Notes: a model not told the origin generated them from the sequence alone. Positions 34,936 through 47,056 are shown, counted from the first letter of the stretch. The stretch: DNA of 64,000 nt from Lates calcarifer (GCF_001640805.2 NC_066838.1:14159632-14223631), one strand, 5' to 3'. Made by a program: numbers and translations.

Positions 34936-35954
34936 CATACACTGCATAAAACAGACTAATGAATGTCAAGGGGATACTATGTTTTGCTTGATGCCATATT
35001 AAAGCAGAATGTGCCATTAATGCAGGCCCAGGCCCAGTATAACCACTAGCAATTACTCTCATCCCCAGCATTTGAGGGGGAGCTGCATTTGTAAAGTGCA
35101 CAAGCCCCTGGTCATCTGTGCTCTGTCACTTTACAGTGCATGTCTCCTCCATTTCAATTGAATCATACTTTAAAATTAGAAGACAGTACACTCTGGCTAA
35201 TGATATCAGCTGCTGGTCTGTTTTTCCTCCTCCTTTTCCTGTCTTAGTTCCATGGCAACTTTTGCATCTAATTGTTTCATTTTGCTTTGTTTGTCAAAGC
35301 CTACCACATCACCTACATTGATCTTCATCTCATTAGCCCTCTCCCTTGCTGAAAGAAACATAACATTTTGCTATGGTTTCACAGAGCTGGCCGTCATCGC
35401 CTCTACAGCACAATGTTGTCTGTGGAATCTGCATACACCCTCATTTTACAAATCAAATGTCTCTCTGAGCCTTCACCCACAGACGTCACCAGCTAAAGCT
35501 TATTTACATGTTTAGTGCGATTACACAAATCTATCTAATCCATGGAGAACATCATTTAACATTCAGTATTTGGACATCACTGCCAAAGCGTTTTACTAAT
35601 TCATTTAAGTACGGAGGCGTTATGCAACCCAATTTCATTTCAAATCAAATTTAATTCGCTTCTATGTATTAACTTGTCAAATTAAATAACATGTATCAAA
35701 AAAAAAAGAACATGAAAAAAATCACCACATGCTGTTATTCAGTTGATCACCAAACAAATGTGAGTTTTCACTACGATAATGGCGTATGGTACGTTTTATG
35801 CATTGGCATCATCATCGTTCCATAATTATTTAGACAACTGCTTTATGAAGCTTTAACTCCAAGAGGGGACGTAATTTTTCTTTCATCGTGTTGTCCTTGG
35901 GATCAGTTTGACCAGATTTTTTCCCCCCTTCATATTTAATGATTTTTCCTAATT
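34934..35954. other. No recognised feature
   Basis: Unique sequence. The open frames at 35118-35515 lack motifs. An A10 run lies near 35699-35708. Confidence 0.5.
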
Positions 35955-36027
35955 CTTAATTTTTCCAGTGTCCTTGAGTGGCCAGAAAGGTGCTTATAAA
36001 TAAAATTTATTATTATTATTATTATTA
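35955..36027 (+). mobile_element. Retroposon 3' tail with (ATT)n
   Basis: TTTTCCAGTGTCCTTGAGTG, GCCAGAAAGGTGCTTATAAA, TAAAATTT, then about seven (ATT) units. 'AAGGCGCTATATAAATAAAATTTATTATT' type endings mark a common fish retroposon tail. No coding body is visible upstream. Confidence 0.6.
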
Positions 36028-36710
36028 ATTCAATTGGGTCAACTGGGTAAACATAAAATTTCACAAACATTCAATGTCCTTTTTTTTTTTTTTTTACATT
36101 TTGTATGTATTTACTGGTCTTTAAGATCAGTTTGACCCCAGGCTGTTTTAGCAGTAAAAACATATATGAAGTATCAGTATTTTACACATGTAATCATGTT
36201 TTGATTTGTTTAGGATAAAATTGAGATCACTTAAACATGCAATTTATGATCCTCAAAACTTCCCTCTGCTTTAGGGCCCTAATCTACCTAACCATGCTTG
36301 TAGTACGAGATACTAATACCCATGAAAAAATATGAGAAAATATAGTTCCTGCAAGAACAGTGATAGTTCACTGTTTGAAAATCAGTGGGGAGTAATCATC
36401 AGGTGATCCATAGGGCTCTGAGATGTGTAACATGTAATAACAATGTCCTGGGTTCTTAACAGGTAGGGCTCTTAAATGCAAGCCATGCTCTCTTTCTCTC
36501 CTCACAGTTCCTATTACTCTGTGCTTGTGCCACCACCATCAATTTAAAAGTCAGAATGACCAAAAATTATTTTTAAAAAATCAATATGTTAATCAGTTAT
36601 GACAATAATCATCAGGTCCAGTGCCCTCCTCTATTGTTTGAGGCTCTTACAACAGGAGGTAACAGCAAATGATTCTGAATAGGATATAATGCTGGTCAAT
36701 TTGTCTGACA
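36028..36710. other. Unique DNA with T16 and a duplicated motif
   Basis: A T16 run lies at 36080-36095. The 13-mer GATCAGTTTGACC occurs at 36126-36138 and also near 35902-35914, straddling the (ATT)n tail. This suggests that an element with such sequence at both ends was interrupted, or that this is a small duplication. Confidence 0.4.
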
Positions 36711-36752
36711 TATGCACACACACAGTCACACACACAGTCACACACACTCACG
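36711..36752. repeat. Degenerate CA repeat
   Basis: CACACACAGTCA units repeated about three times, i.e. a (CACACACAGT)n-like short array. Confidence 0.85.
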
Positions 36753-36769
36753 CGCACAGACATGGCTGA

Positions 36770-36985
36770 GTGCATTAATGAATCCTGTCATTACGATGGA
36801 GGGGACATGGCTAAACCCCTGTTATTCGGCATCTAATTTTCTCTCCTTTCATGGTACAGAGCAGGAGAGAGAGGGGGAGCCTCGCACCACTCCAATGAAT
36901 GGTAATTAATTTTCAATTAAAGACATTAATTAAATCCATTCTCTTACCGAGCCAGTGTTTTAGTGCTCACCTCAGCTGCACGACT
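36770..36985. promoter_or_regulatory. Candidate conserved non-coding block
   Basis: Repeat-free sequence with dense TAAT/ATTA cores, e.g. GCATTAATGAATCCTGTCAT and GGTAATTAATTTTCAATTAA followed by CATTAATTAAATCCATTC. It stands out from its microsatellite-laden flanks. It is only a stylistic match to homeodomain-bound enhancers. Confidence 0.18.
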
Positions 36986-37505
36986 GTCAACTCTATGTTA
37001 CTCTGAGAGCTATTTGTGCTTCAAGGTCAGAGACTTTATGTGGGTGATGGGGATCATTTGTTTACATATGTATGTGAGTATGTTGAGCCACATATCTGTT
37101 CTGCAGCTTAAAGCGTAAAAGCATCACGCACAGTAAACTGAAATCACAGTAAAGTGCATGAAGTGACACCTGACAAGAGCTGACGGATCGCACCACCAGA
37201 GAAGAGCTGCAACACAATACAGCGAGCCGCTGCTGTGGTGAACTTAAAATTGATATTACTATCCTCGGGGCAAAATATCCGTCTTACGGGTTAGTCTCTG
37301 CCCCTCTCTGTGTTCTCTCTCTTTCATTCTCTCAATTTTCTCTCAATCTCTCTACCTACAGCTGCTGCTCGAGTAGGCGTATCAAAAAAAAGTTGACCCA
37401 TGTGATGGGAAATCTGGAACTAAATGAGTGAAACGGCTTCTCTACTCTGCCCTGCTCCTTAGGGCTGATGAAGATAACAGCACATAACAACTTGGAGAAG
37501 TGGAA

Positions 37506-37507
<2 letters not shown>

Positions 37508-37548
<41 letters not shown>

Positions 37549-37560
37549 GGTGGGTGAGTG
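37508..37560. repeat. (GT)n microsatellite
   Basis: Pure GT for about 30 bp, then interrupted by AT and GGGTGGGTGAGTGAG. Confidence 0.95.
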
Positions 37561-37678
37561 AGCGTGTGACTCAGGGAGAGATTTAGATGATGAATGAGTG
37601 ACCTTGCCTAAAGAGCTACATGTCCCTCTTGTGCGGCTTGATGGAGAGGTTGCATTGGGTCCTGCTGTGTTTGTGTGT

Positions 37679-37680
<2 letters not shown>

Positions 37681-37715
<35 letters not shown>

Positions 37716-37741
37716 ATGCATGTGTGTGTGTTTGTGTGTGT
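37681..37741. repeat. (GT)n microsatellite with GCATGCAT interruption
   Basis: GT array to about 37714, then GCATGCATG, then GT again. It lies about 120 bp after another GT array. Cys/Val-rich open frames through both are artefacts. Confidence 0.95.
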
Positions 37742-38877
37742 TTTCCCTCTGTTTGTGCACTTAAGAGATGCACATATTCTCGCATCTGTGAGCATTCTTC
37801 ATATGTATAGTTGGAGTGAAAGCAAATTTATCCACCAGGGAGAGAAAACACAAACATGCAGCACATTGACTTTCTAAAAATACTCACTTCCTCTCCAAAT
37901 GCTTTTCCAAAACAGCAGGAGAGTTCAAGGAGACGTGAGATGAAAACATTGGCTGATATCCAGCATAAGTGGGCTATCTGTGTAGCAGTGTGTGATTTTA
38001 CTACAGTTCCTGCTTATGCGCTTGCACCTATGTGTTTGACGCATGTGTGTGGCACATGCTTATGCCTGTGTGTGTGTTGTGCATACCATCAGTCTTAACA
38101 ACTGACACCTCTCCTCCCCACTGAGTTTGCAGATGCCAGCTGGAGGAACAAGGTTTTATTGCTTCATCGAAATGTCAGCGCACAGCGTGTGTGTCTGGTA
38201 TGTGTGCGAGTGCGTGTGCGCGTGTGCATGTGCATGTGTGACACCCAGAGATGTTAGAAGGAAACTTAATAATATATTGATTCATCGCCATTCTCAGGTG
38301 GACTGCCTTCTCATGTCCAACTCATCAGAAACCAGAACCTGCCATGTTTTATGTATGGAATGAACGCATGACGTCTGCGCTCTCGCATGAGTAGTGTTGC
38401 AGTGTGCGTGTTTGTGTCCGAGAGAGTGCCTGAGCTTGTACGTGCGCGTTTGTGAATGCATCAGTGCGTGACAGCACTCTGTTTTGTTTCTCTATTATTC
38501 ATCACTCTTTATCTAACAAATGTTTTAGTTAGCGTCACATCATGTCCTTGTTGCTGCACTGTGATGGGCCAGAGCGGGCCAGTGGCATGCAACATGATGA
38601 ATCACAAAGGAAAAGATGTCAGCTGGTCGCCTGCGCGCCACTGAAGTGTGAGCGGAGGCCACAACTTACCAGTGATGATGACATACACACATGGTCTGGT
38701 ACAAAAGCTCAGAGTATACATTTTTACATGCATGCCAGCATAACAAAAAAAATGTCATATTGAACATACAATATTGGCTAGCTATCCACTGTCAAAGCAT
38801 TTCAGTTGTTTTCCCTACAATATCCTCTTCTGGTAACTCAAGCGTGATAAATGCTGCAACTCAAAGCAGTTTGTTAA
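37742..38877. other. Unique DNA with degenerate GT stretches
   Basis: Weak GT/GC alternation at about 38190-38240 and 38400-38460. No gene is recognised. Confidence 0.5.
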
Positions 38878-39215
38878 GGTAAGAGTCCACAGCTATGCTA
38901 ACAACCCTATGCTGCAAGGCTGTACACATGTTAATTAGCAAACTAACATGCTAACAGCAAAAAACACTGAATTCAGCTGAGGCTGGTGCAAATGTCAGTA
39001 GTTTTGTAGGTATTTGGTCTTAAAGCAAAGTACTAGACACATTAAAATTTTGACCTGACGGTGGCACTAATTGAAAAGGAGAAGATCACCAAAGTTACTA
39101 TAATTGATCCTGACAGCAATGCCTATGCCAAATTTCACTGTGCTCCCTCTATAGAAAAGTCAGGGGGATCACCAAAGTCAGTGGGATTCATTATCAGGGA
39201 ACCATGAATATTGTA
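38878..39215 (-). repeat. Dispersed teleost repeat R2 (copy 2, inverted)
   Basis: Starts with AAGAGTCCACAGCTATGCTA, the inverted, mutated form of the R2 end found at 13744 and 62866. It continues with TTAATTAGCAAACTAACATG, AAATTTTGACCTGACGGTGG and AAGATCACCAAAGTTACTAT. The far end repeats the theme (GGGGATCACCAAAGTCAGTG, ACCATGAATATTGTACC), matching R2's internal duplicate segments. Confidence 0.72.
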
Positions 39216-39887
39216 CCAATGAACTGAAAATATGTTACCACTGAATGTAATCCAGGCAGCAACATTTCCTCCAAAACATATTTGGCAAGGCAATATATAA
39301 GTAGTATATAAACATTTTTGCATATTTGTGAGAACACCCAATAACCAAACATGTAAACATCATCATGTGTCAGTCATGCACCAACTTAAGTTTAAAATGT
39401 TACAGTTTAATAAAAAGTCCTGGACTGTAACTGTGACATCTCCCCTCTCCTCTACACTCACTCAGTCTGGATATGTTTATCAAAAGAAGCTCATTACTTT
39501 TTACTTGTATTACTTTGCCACCTTGATAGTCTCTAAATTCACACAGTCCACTTACTTACACACACTGATATATACACACACAAATCAGAACAACACTGTT
39601 CTCTTCATATTGCACTTTGTTTGCTGGTATGAATATGTTGATTACGTTCTGACAACCTAATCTGCTTCTGATTTATGTGATCGGTTTCATTTTATATTAC
39701 ACACAAACTTATTTGCTCTGTGTCTCCCTGTTGATGCAACTTTCTCTCTCCTTTTTTTTTTTTGTTCTGCTTGTTTTGCTTGTTTGCTTTAAGTCTGGCC
39801 TTTTTGCTTTCTTCCTCTCCCACTTTTTTCTGCTTCGCTGGCTTGCTCATAATAATGTTTAAACTTTGACCTTTGCAACATCCAGCA
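39216..39887. other. No recognised feature
   Basis: AT-rich unique DNA with a T13 run near 39752-39764. Open frames there are low-complexity. Confidence 0.5.
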
Positions 39888-40700
39888 TTACAATACATTT
39901 TGGGTGATTTGCAGAGTAGAGAGCAAAGAGCATGCTGGGAGCTCTGCCAGCGAGGAGCTGTAGCGGTCTAGTAAGGAAATTGCAAGCGCTTGGACAAGGA
40001 ACTGTGCTTTTGTGAGAAATGGATCGATAGATGTTGTACAGAGTAAATTGACAGATGGCACTTTGGCTGTGATGTTGGTCTTATAAGGCAGCTGGCTGTC
40101 TGAAGTTGTGTTATAGGTTTTGGCAGTGAGGGAAGGGGAGGAAGGGTTTGATAATAAAGAGGTCTTAGCAAAGGAAGTATGTGCTGTGAAAGGACCAACA
40201 GCAAGGTTTACCAAAGACAGAGGGGGGTAAGTGCATGTGTAGACATCAGAGATGTATGCCTCAACCTGCATGTCAGAGCAAGGTAAAAGAAAGGAACTGT
40301 TGACTGTGATCAGGATTGCAGTGGAGCATAAACCATGAGAGGTGATGACAGATCTGAAATGTTTTTCCTTGAAAAAAGGGCAAAAAAGGAGACACAGAGC
40401 TGAGCCTAGAGGGACTTTAGTGGAGGGGTCCTGTGCTGTGGAAAGACATCCTCTCCATGTTAGCTGCAAGCAACAGCCCCTCTCAACGGGAGGTAAATCT
40501 TAAGCATGAAGACCCTGAGATATCCTTGTTGCAGGAAAATGGGTATGCTCCCGTTTTCACAGCCGCAGTGTGGGAAGAATACTGTACCGTGGAGGAGGAT
40601 GAAGTAGCTCTGAGCTCATCTCAGCAGAGTCCCTCTGTGACTTCCAGGAGTGCAGTCTTTAAGGGATGAGCTGCCCTGCAGCTAGACTGCTGGAGCTCTC
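39888..40700 (-). mobile_element. LINE-2-type reverse transcriptase fossil
   Basis: Read antisense, the expected blocks of an L2-clade RT appear in order. QSSCRAAHPLKTALLEVTE (from 40689) fits the 'QSGFRxxHSTETALL' motif. HTAAVKTG fits motif A 'DLSAAFDTV', with both Asp lost. DISGSSCLRF fits 'GISGSALxWF'. After a frameshift come LTWRGCLSTAQDPSTKVPLG and SALCLLF, fitting 'TGVPQGSVLGPLLF'. Then SHG is followed, in a shifted frame, by HCNPDHSQQFL where 'HCYADDTQLFL' belongs. Next come AKTSLLSNPSSPSL ('KTELL') and finally DPFLTKAQFLVQALAISLLD with SSSLAELPAC ('FLxxxxxQxLVQALVISRLDYCNSLLAGLPAC'). At least one in-frame stop and two frame changes are present and the catalytic aspartates are gone, so it is dead. 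The 193-codon open frame at 39888-40469 is the later half of this fossil, not a host gene. Endonuclease and 3' tail were not found. Confidence 0.83.
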
Positions 40701-40856
40701 GAGAGCACAGGTCTTTATGCAAATAACACTGAGTCACAGTCAAATAAAAGCAACGCTAAAAGCCAAAGATGGTGATTATAGTTCACCCATCGTCTACCCT
40801 TGTCTGTTAACATACCTGCTCTCTTCAGTTCTTTGAATTTAATACCACTGCACTGT
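40701..40856. other. No firm feature
   Basis: Any more upstream L2 sequence (antisense) is not legible beyond about 40700. Confidence 0.4.
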
Positions 40857-41165
40857 CTTAGTCGATTAGGCAACTAATCTGTCGTAAGGGTATTAATTGA
40901 CAAAGACATTTTTAGCCTGTTAATCTTTTTTATGGTCTTTTTATGAGCAATGAGCTATTAGTCATTAGTGGAAAATGATTGTCACATCTCATGTCACAAT
41001 AATATTCACTAATACGCTCTGGTTTTTAATAACCTCTAGTTTTGAAACTAATAATGACAGTAATACTAGTGAAGTACTTCTGGAGGTTTATTTTCAATTA
41101 AATCAAGTAATCGATTAGTCAAAGCAATCCCATGAATATTAGTTGGCTAAAATCTTCTTTCATTT
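40857..41165. repeat. Possible small element with TCGATTAG-like ends
   Basis: TTAGTCGATTAGGCAACTAA near the left side and AAGTAATCGATTAGTCAAAG near 41105-41124 give related motifs at both ends of about 300 bp of AT-rich DNA. Fish genomes carry elements rich in TCGATTAGTCGA. No clean TIR or target duplication could be fixed. Confidence 0.3.
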
Positions 41166-41408
41166 AGGACGGGCCCAGAATTTAAGCAACTCACGACAGC
41201 ATATCTCTTTTATCATTCTGGGGACTAGGAACTGTGACGCCTCATTAGTTGGGAATGGGCATGACATCTTTTTATATGGCTGCTAATGAAACATGATAGG
41301 GAATTTAGCTCTGTGCTGTATATGTGTGCATTTGTGATTGTAATTGAGGCAGGGTGTGTGCACTGTGTGTATAGGCATGGATTTCTACATGTATGATTTG
41401 TGATGTGT

Positions 41409-41414
<6 letters not shown>

Positions 41415-41466
<52 letters not shown>
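41415..41466. repeat. (GT)26 microsatellite
   Basis: Uninterrupted GT array of 52 bp, the longest pure one in the window, preceded by a short interrupted GT stretch. Confidence 0.97.
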
Positions 41467-41468
<2 letters not shown>

Positions 41469-42939
41469 TTCAAACCCACTAACAAAGTATTCATGGATAG
41501 GTCCGCAAGTCGGGGTCTGCCCTCATGGCTGCCTCGGCTGGAGATAAGCCACTAATAGGCCTGTTACTGGAGGTTAGTGGGGTTTTTCCACACGTACACA
41601 CACACTACACACACTCACACCACATTACATGCTAGAGGCTACACATTACCCACAGCTTACAGAGGTCCACAGGTTAATACCATGAAATAAAGACTCAAAT
41701 TTAGAAGACGCTCACTGGCTACACACTAATGTCTTAACCCCTGCAGAGGGTAGTAATTACTTAAGGTGATCTACCAGTTATGGTCATCGTGTCAAGTCGA
41801 GGGAGAATAGAAGAAGGTATCTATTGGTAATGGATTGGAGCTCAGTAAAGAGCAAAGTGGCTTTGATGGTGGTAAATTGGCACAGTTGGCCAACCAATAA
41901 CCGCAGCACAGTGTTTTCACTCAGGTGGAAATGTCTAGTTATTCATTTACATTGCACAAACACAACTGACAAGAAGCCTTAAATTGTGGCATTTCAGGGC
42001 CATATGGCAGTACGAGTTGTTACACTGAATGCTGCTGCTCTTTTACTGGCGTTTACGTTATAAACAACATGTCACCGATTTTTCACTGACAGAAACAACT
42101 TCCCATCGGCAGGTGTCATTTTAAGTTGCTGTGCTTCTGAAAGATGATTCTTGGAGGCAGTTGTCACTCTGGTGGAAACCGTTGTGGTGGCAAGGCCAGT
42201 GGGGCTTTAACAAACAACTCACAAACAAATTGTAGTATGTATTCAATTCAGATTATCCTCAGTTTTGTATCATTCTTGTAACAGAAAATGTAGACTCTGA
42301 ATTGGACATTAGCGCCAACTGTGTTATATGGCAGACATCATATATAATATTCTTATACAGGCCAATATCTCAAATACTGATAATTTCAGAAAATGAAAAA
42401 CCATTAATAAATAATAAATTATTTATTCATCAGGGTTTGGAAGTTAATTCATAATAAAAATAGAATAAGTTGTGTTACTATCATCTTTCAGTTGTAACCA
42501 TCTAGATGTTTGCCTGTTTTAATCTCAAAACTATGAAATATCCCATATCAAAATGGGACAGCATCACTGTACACTACATGCTCACTTGTAAGCAATTCAT
42601 ACCAACAGTCCTTGCAACAACAGAGCCAAATTATTTATTGATTTTAGGTCTATTGCTACTTTTAAAACTCATGGGCAACAACCATTTTATGGCTGTGGAA
42701 ACATTTCTCCTGGGAGAGCAGCACTCAGACCCTCCTAGCAGAGGCTTAGTCCCTTAAATCTATATCTTAGATGACGCTCTAGTTGAAATTATTACCTGTC
42801 TTTGAAGCAACAGCATGCTGCCAGTTGGTCCACTGTATCAAATGAGTGTGAGTGTGTGGGTTTGTGCATGTGTCAGGTAGCCCTGGTGTGTCCCCTCACA
42901 GCACTCCACCAGCAAAAGCAAGTGGGATGGCTCACTCGT
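41467..42939. other. No recognised feature
   Basis: Unique sequence with a weak CA cluster near 41594-41630. Confidence 0.5.
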
Positions 42940-43080
42940 GTCTAATGTTTTTAATTAACTTCAAGGTTGAATGTGTGAAATTTAATATGGGAAATTAAAA
43001 GATGTTAATTTCCTGCTTTGCAGCCAGTGTGCTGGCATGAATAAATTACATTAAATCAGTGTGCTGGTCTCAGAGCTTAA
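42940..43080. promoter_or_regulatory. Candidate conserved non-coding block
   Basis: Contains TTTTTAATTAACTTCAAGGT, GAAATTTAATATGGGAAATT and AGATGTTAATTTCCTGCTTT, and GTGTGCTGGCATGAATAAAT shares GTGTGCTGG with a nearby second occurrence. Repeat-free and TAAT-rich. No conservation data are available. Confidence 0.15.
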
Positions 43081-44249
43081 CGCTTCAGAGAAGGGAACCC
43101 ATGTGTTCTTATGGAGTGCAGTTCTCATGCAGCAGTGAGGGTGGGAGCTAAAATAACAGAATATACAATTAGCAATTAGTACTGCTTGTCTTGAGAACGG
43201 CTCCACTGGCAGCTTTCTATCTTAATAAAACCGAATGGGTTGGGATGGTATAATAAAGTAGTAATGAAAGAATAAAGGGAATCAAATCAATGGAAATAAA
43301 ATTAACTGTTATAGAACAGCTGCAAGCCATCCCATTTGTGGTCTTTGGTGTGTGTGTCTGTGTGAGTATTTGTGTGACATTCTCTACACATGTAGGCGTT
43401 AAATTTTCTGTGCATGTATGTGTTTGAGAAATAACACGATGTACAGTTCAGTAACTCATTCTCAAATTATGTTTATTTTCCTTATACCTTATATGGAGCT
43501 TGTGTGTGTGTCTGTGTCTCACACACAGACAGACCACAAATGCCAACATGTTCAAACACAATTAATTGTTCATACAACTGTAATTTCACATCCTAACAAT
43601 TTCTAATAAAAGGCTAAAAACGGTGCAGTTCCATCAGCGAAATGTGTTCTGCTCGGTGGCTTTACACTTAATTGGCTATGCTTGAAATTACACATTTAAA
43701 CTTCCACCTACAGAACATTGCTGTAGATATCGCATTATGTGTGAAATATGAAATATGGGGAACAGAAAATTTCCCTATTACACCACCATTAGCAACTTCT
43801 CTATGGCTGACTTTACTGTGTTGCTATCTGATAAGCCAGCCATGATGCTGGCCTAATTTCTCTAATTGGATGCCGATAAAATAAAAATCAAGAGAAATGG
43901 TCTGTAATATACCCTCACCAAGCCCACTGCATATTATGGACCTAACTCCTCTGAGACTTTATTAAGCATCTAATATAAGCAGTCACTGTGGGAGTTGGCT
44001 TCTGATAGTAAGGATGGATTCCAATCAACTAATCGCCATCTATAAAGGACTAGTTTAGCACAGGATTATACAGTCTGGAGTGACTACACCTCCTGGCTCT
44101 GTCAAGGTAATGAACACACTTTATCAGCCTCAAGAAATGAGTGGTATATTGAGTACATGTTGTATCTGTGTGTGCACATGTTCACACTTGTGTGTAATAC
44201 AGCATGTACATGTGCGTTTTCTAAAGTTCTGTTCAATATATGTCGTTGG
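43081..44249. other. Unique DNA, TAAT-rich in places
   Basis: Degenerate GT near 43345-43375 and 43500-43530. The part 43810-44060 is repeat-free with motifs such as TTTCTCTAATTGGATGCC and CCAATCAACTAATCGCC, and might be regulatory. Confidence 0.45.
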
Positions 44250-44580
44250 AACCTTGGAACCACTACTTGATTAGGTTTAGAAAAAGATTTGACACAGCCG
44301 ATATGAACTTTTAGGCACTGTGCTAAATTGGTTCAAATCAGGTCTGCTTTGTGACAAAAAACATTATTGCTTGCTGCTGCTTACCAAGAAATTACATACA
44401 AATTATTTTTGCTCTTTAACTATTTGCTGTTTTTATTGTCTTTTAAATGCAATTTCAGCATCTTAATGTCTGCCTTGTTTCTGAATGGCGATATTTAGAT
44501 AAATTTTCCTTGCCTTGACTTTGTCGTCATGGTTACAATAAAAAATGCATGTTTAAGGTTGTGGAACGGCCATGGATAAA
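44250..44580 (+). repeat. Possible dispersed repeat R3 (diverged copy)
   Basis: TCATGGTTACAATAAAAAAT followed by AAGGTTGTGGAACGGCC (44527-44570) parallels the 15.5 kb and 22.2 kb text. Upstream GATTAGGTTTAGAAAAAGAT also fits the family. Confidence 0.4.
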
Positions 44581-45293
44581 AGAAAAACTCTTACTACTAC
44601 TATATACTATATGATCAGACTTCCTCTTATGCTCCCATCATAATTATTATGGCCATTAGCAATCTCCTAACTAATAAAGGGTCGTTAAAAGCAGTCTCCT
44701 TCAAACAGACGAACAGGTCTTCCATTTTGAAGTAGATCTGCATCAGTGACAGCTCTCCTGGAGCCATTGACATGGTGCTTGTGTTGCGGCCTATGCTCAT
44801 GTGCGTTGGAGTGTGTGTGAGCATGACATGGGATTGACATCGTGATTGGCTAAAGGGGAAAAAAAAAAAACATACAACGCAATTGCACAAAATGTCAACA
44901 GTAGGTCCTGGTGTATGGAAGGTTTAGTGTCATATCAGTTACTGCTGCTATTCTACAGTAATGTAAGCTCTGTGCCCATCCATCTCCTACAAGATGATGA
45001 CAGGATATAGCTCATACCCAGGACAGCTGTCTGCAGACTCTGTTACCTGATAGATAGCAGCTACAGAAGAGTGACAGTGACAGAGAAAATGACAGATCAT
45101 TCATGTAAGAGTGATGAAGCACTGCAGAGATAAATAGATGGAAAACAAAGGTAAATAATTTTTATCTAATATTGTATGATTTTCCGTGTAGCCTGCAGTG
45201 TGTATACGTGAATTTATCTGTTGTGTTGAGCATGTGAATACACACTTAGATACACACACTAGTTTTCTGTGTGTGGTGAATAATCTTTGTATG
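44581..45293. other. No recognised feature
   Basis: Unique DNA with an A12 run near 44859-44870. Confidence 0.5.
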
Positions 45294-45326
45294 TGTGAGT
45301 GTGTGTGTGTGTGTTTGTGTGTGTAG
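45294..45326. repeat. (GT)n microsatellite, short
   Basis: GT array with GA and TT interruptions. The 130-codon antisense open frame across it has no recognisable domain. Confidence 0.92.
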
Positions 45327-47056
45327 TTTCCCCTGGGGGGATTTTGCCCTGCTTTTGTCCCTACCGGTGGAAGCCCATCTCTGGGAATCGCTACACTCAC
45401 AGTGTTAGTCGCTGCTGATTGATGGAGTTCCAGAAGAGGGAAAAAGGCCCTCAACTGAGAAGAGACGAGGTACCCACGGAAACTCACACACACATTTTGT
45501 CTGAGGCTGCTTCATCACTTCAGTGTTATGTGTACTCCTCGCCAGACCACTTCAGGTGGACTTTTTTCCAAATGTGTTGTCACGTCTTTTAAAGCACGCT
45601 CCTATTTGTGTGCATGCATCAGATGAAGTGAATTCATGAGCCTGCATTTATGCATCCCAGTATATGAATAAATGTCTCTCGCGATATGTATAGTGTGTGT
45701 TCACATGTATGCTTATAAATCCAAGCACACCATTAATGAGAGGTCAAGTCCTGCTAGTTGCTCTTCTGAGAACCATTGCTGTGTAATTTCACATTCATTA
45801 GGTATTCCCCTCCAACCATTTCTGCGTGAAGATGGTACCATAATTTTATGAATTGCCCTGCAAGCAGACTTGATATAATGCATCTATTCCCCCATTCCCT
45901 GCTCTGTGCTGTACATTTACCAGCCTTAATTCAGCTGTGAAACATGCTTCAAGTGTATAGTCTTTGAAGTAGCTCAAGGTGTTATGTGCTCTACTCAATT
46001 GTGCCTGAATATCTCCCATAAAAAAACATCTGAAAAACCAATCTAACTACTTCTGCTCTTGTTCTTCTGTGCCCAAACCCATCCCAGTGCACCACTGTGC
46101 ATTTTAATAAACTCTAATTACTGTATATTTCTTTTCCCCCTCTTCATTTATGTATTTTCATTTTTTGGTCAGACTCGAGTCTAACACACACCCACAGGGC
46201 AAGCTGCCTCTGTGTTTTCTTGAGCCACCCTGGGTCTAACTTATCATATTTCACCCTGTGTACCTGGGAAGTGTGTTTACATCAAACTCTCATTTACACC
46301 AGTGACTGGGAGGCATGGTGGCAGAGGAGAAGATGTGTGCTGAATGAGGCTATCTAAATGATTTAGCAGACAAGTGTAAGCCATGATAGTGTGAAGGTTA
46401 AAGCAGTAGTTTAGGTAGAACATCGATTGTTATACACTCTCTTGCTGAAATGAATAGCACATGGTTCAATATGATTTTGTCTCAAGTGGTTTTCCAAGGT
46501 GTGGTATTTTTTGTTTGGCCTTCAACAGGTGCCTGATCCACGTATTCACCTGTGATGCACTTGTTTAGTTTCAGGGTCCAGCCAGGGTTGTTGCAACTGC
46601 TCCTGACCCAGGTGAATTCGCTAAGAGAGCCACACGTTTTAGATTTCCTGGGACAATTCTTCCACTGCCTTTGTTTGTTGTTTTACAAATTAAATGAAGG
46701 GTGAGGCCGTGGACAAGGAAGATTTATATCAAATTTAATACAGTGTTATACAGTGTTTATTGACAAAACAAGAAAGTAAATAATACATGGACTTATCTTT
46801 TGAAAACCTGTCACTTTTTAATGCATGTGCTTAAGGAGTTCAGTTAATGTGTGTGTTTAAGGAGTTTGTATTGAAAGTTACACTGAATTTGAAACTGAGT
46901 GTCCAAAATGTATTTGTTGATTTTAGAACAAATTTGCATCACCTATGGTGCATTCGCATGTGGGTGGAATTGGGGGGCCACCTAATGATTATTGTCATTG
47001 ACTCAATCAATTATATTTCTTATAAAAAGAATAAAATGGCCAACACAGATTTTTAG
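45327..47056. other. No recognised feature
   Basis: Unique sequence. The segment 45330-45480 is less AT-rich than its surroundings but shows no motif on either strand. Confidence 0.5.

Noticed and set aside
37459..37877. Cys/Val- or His/Thr-rich open frames on both strands
   Set aside because: Direct translation of (GT)n/(CA)n arrays; the same kind of artefact occurs at 4.2, 6.7, 9.0, 18.2, 34.8, 41.4 and 60.3 kb.
45101..45493. 130-codon antisense open frame
   Set aside because: It crosses a GT array, shows no domain, and has no convincing splice or promoter context.
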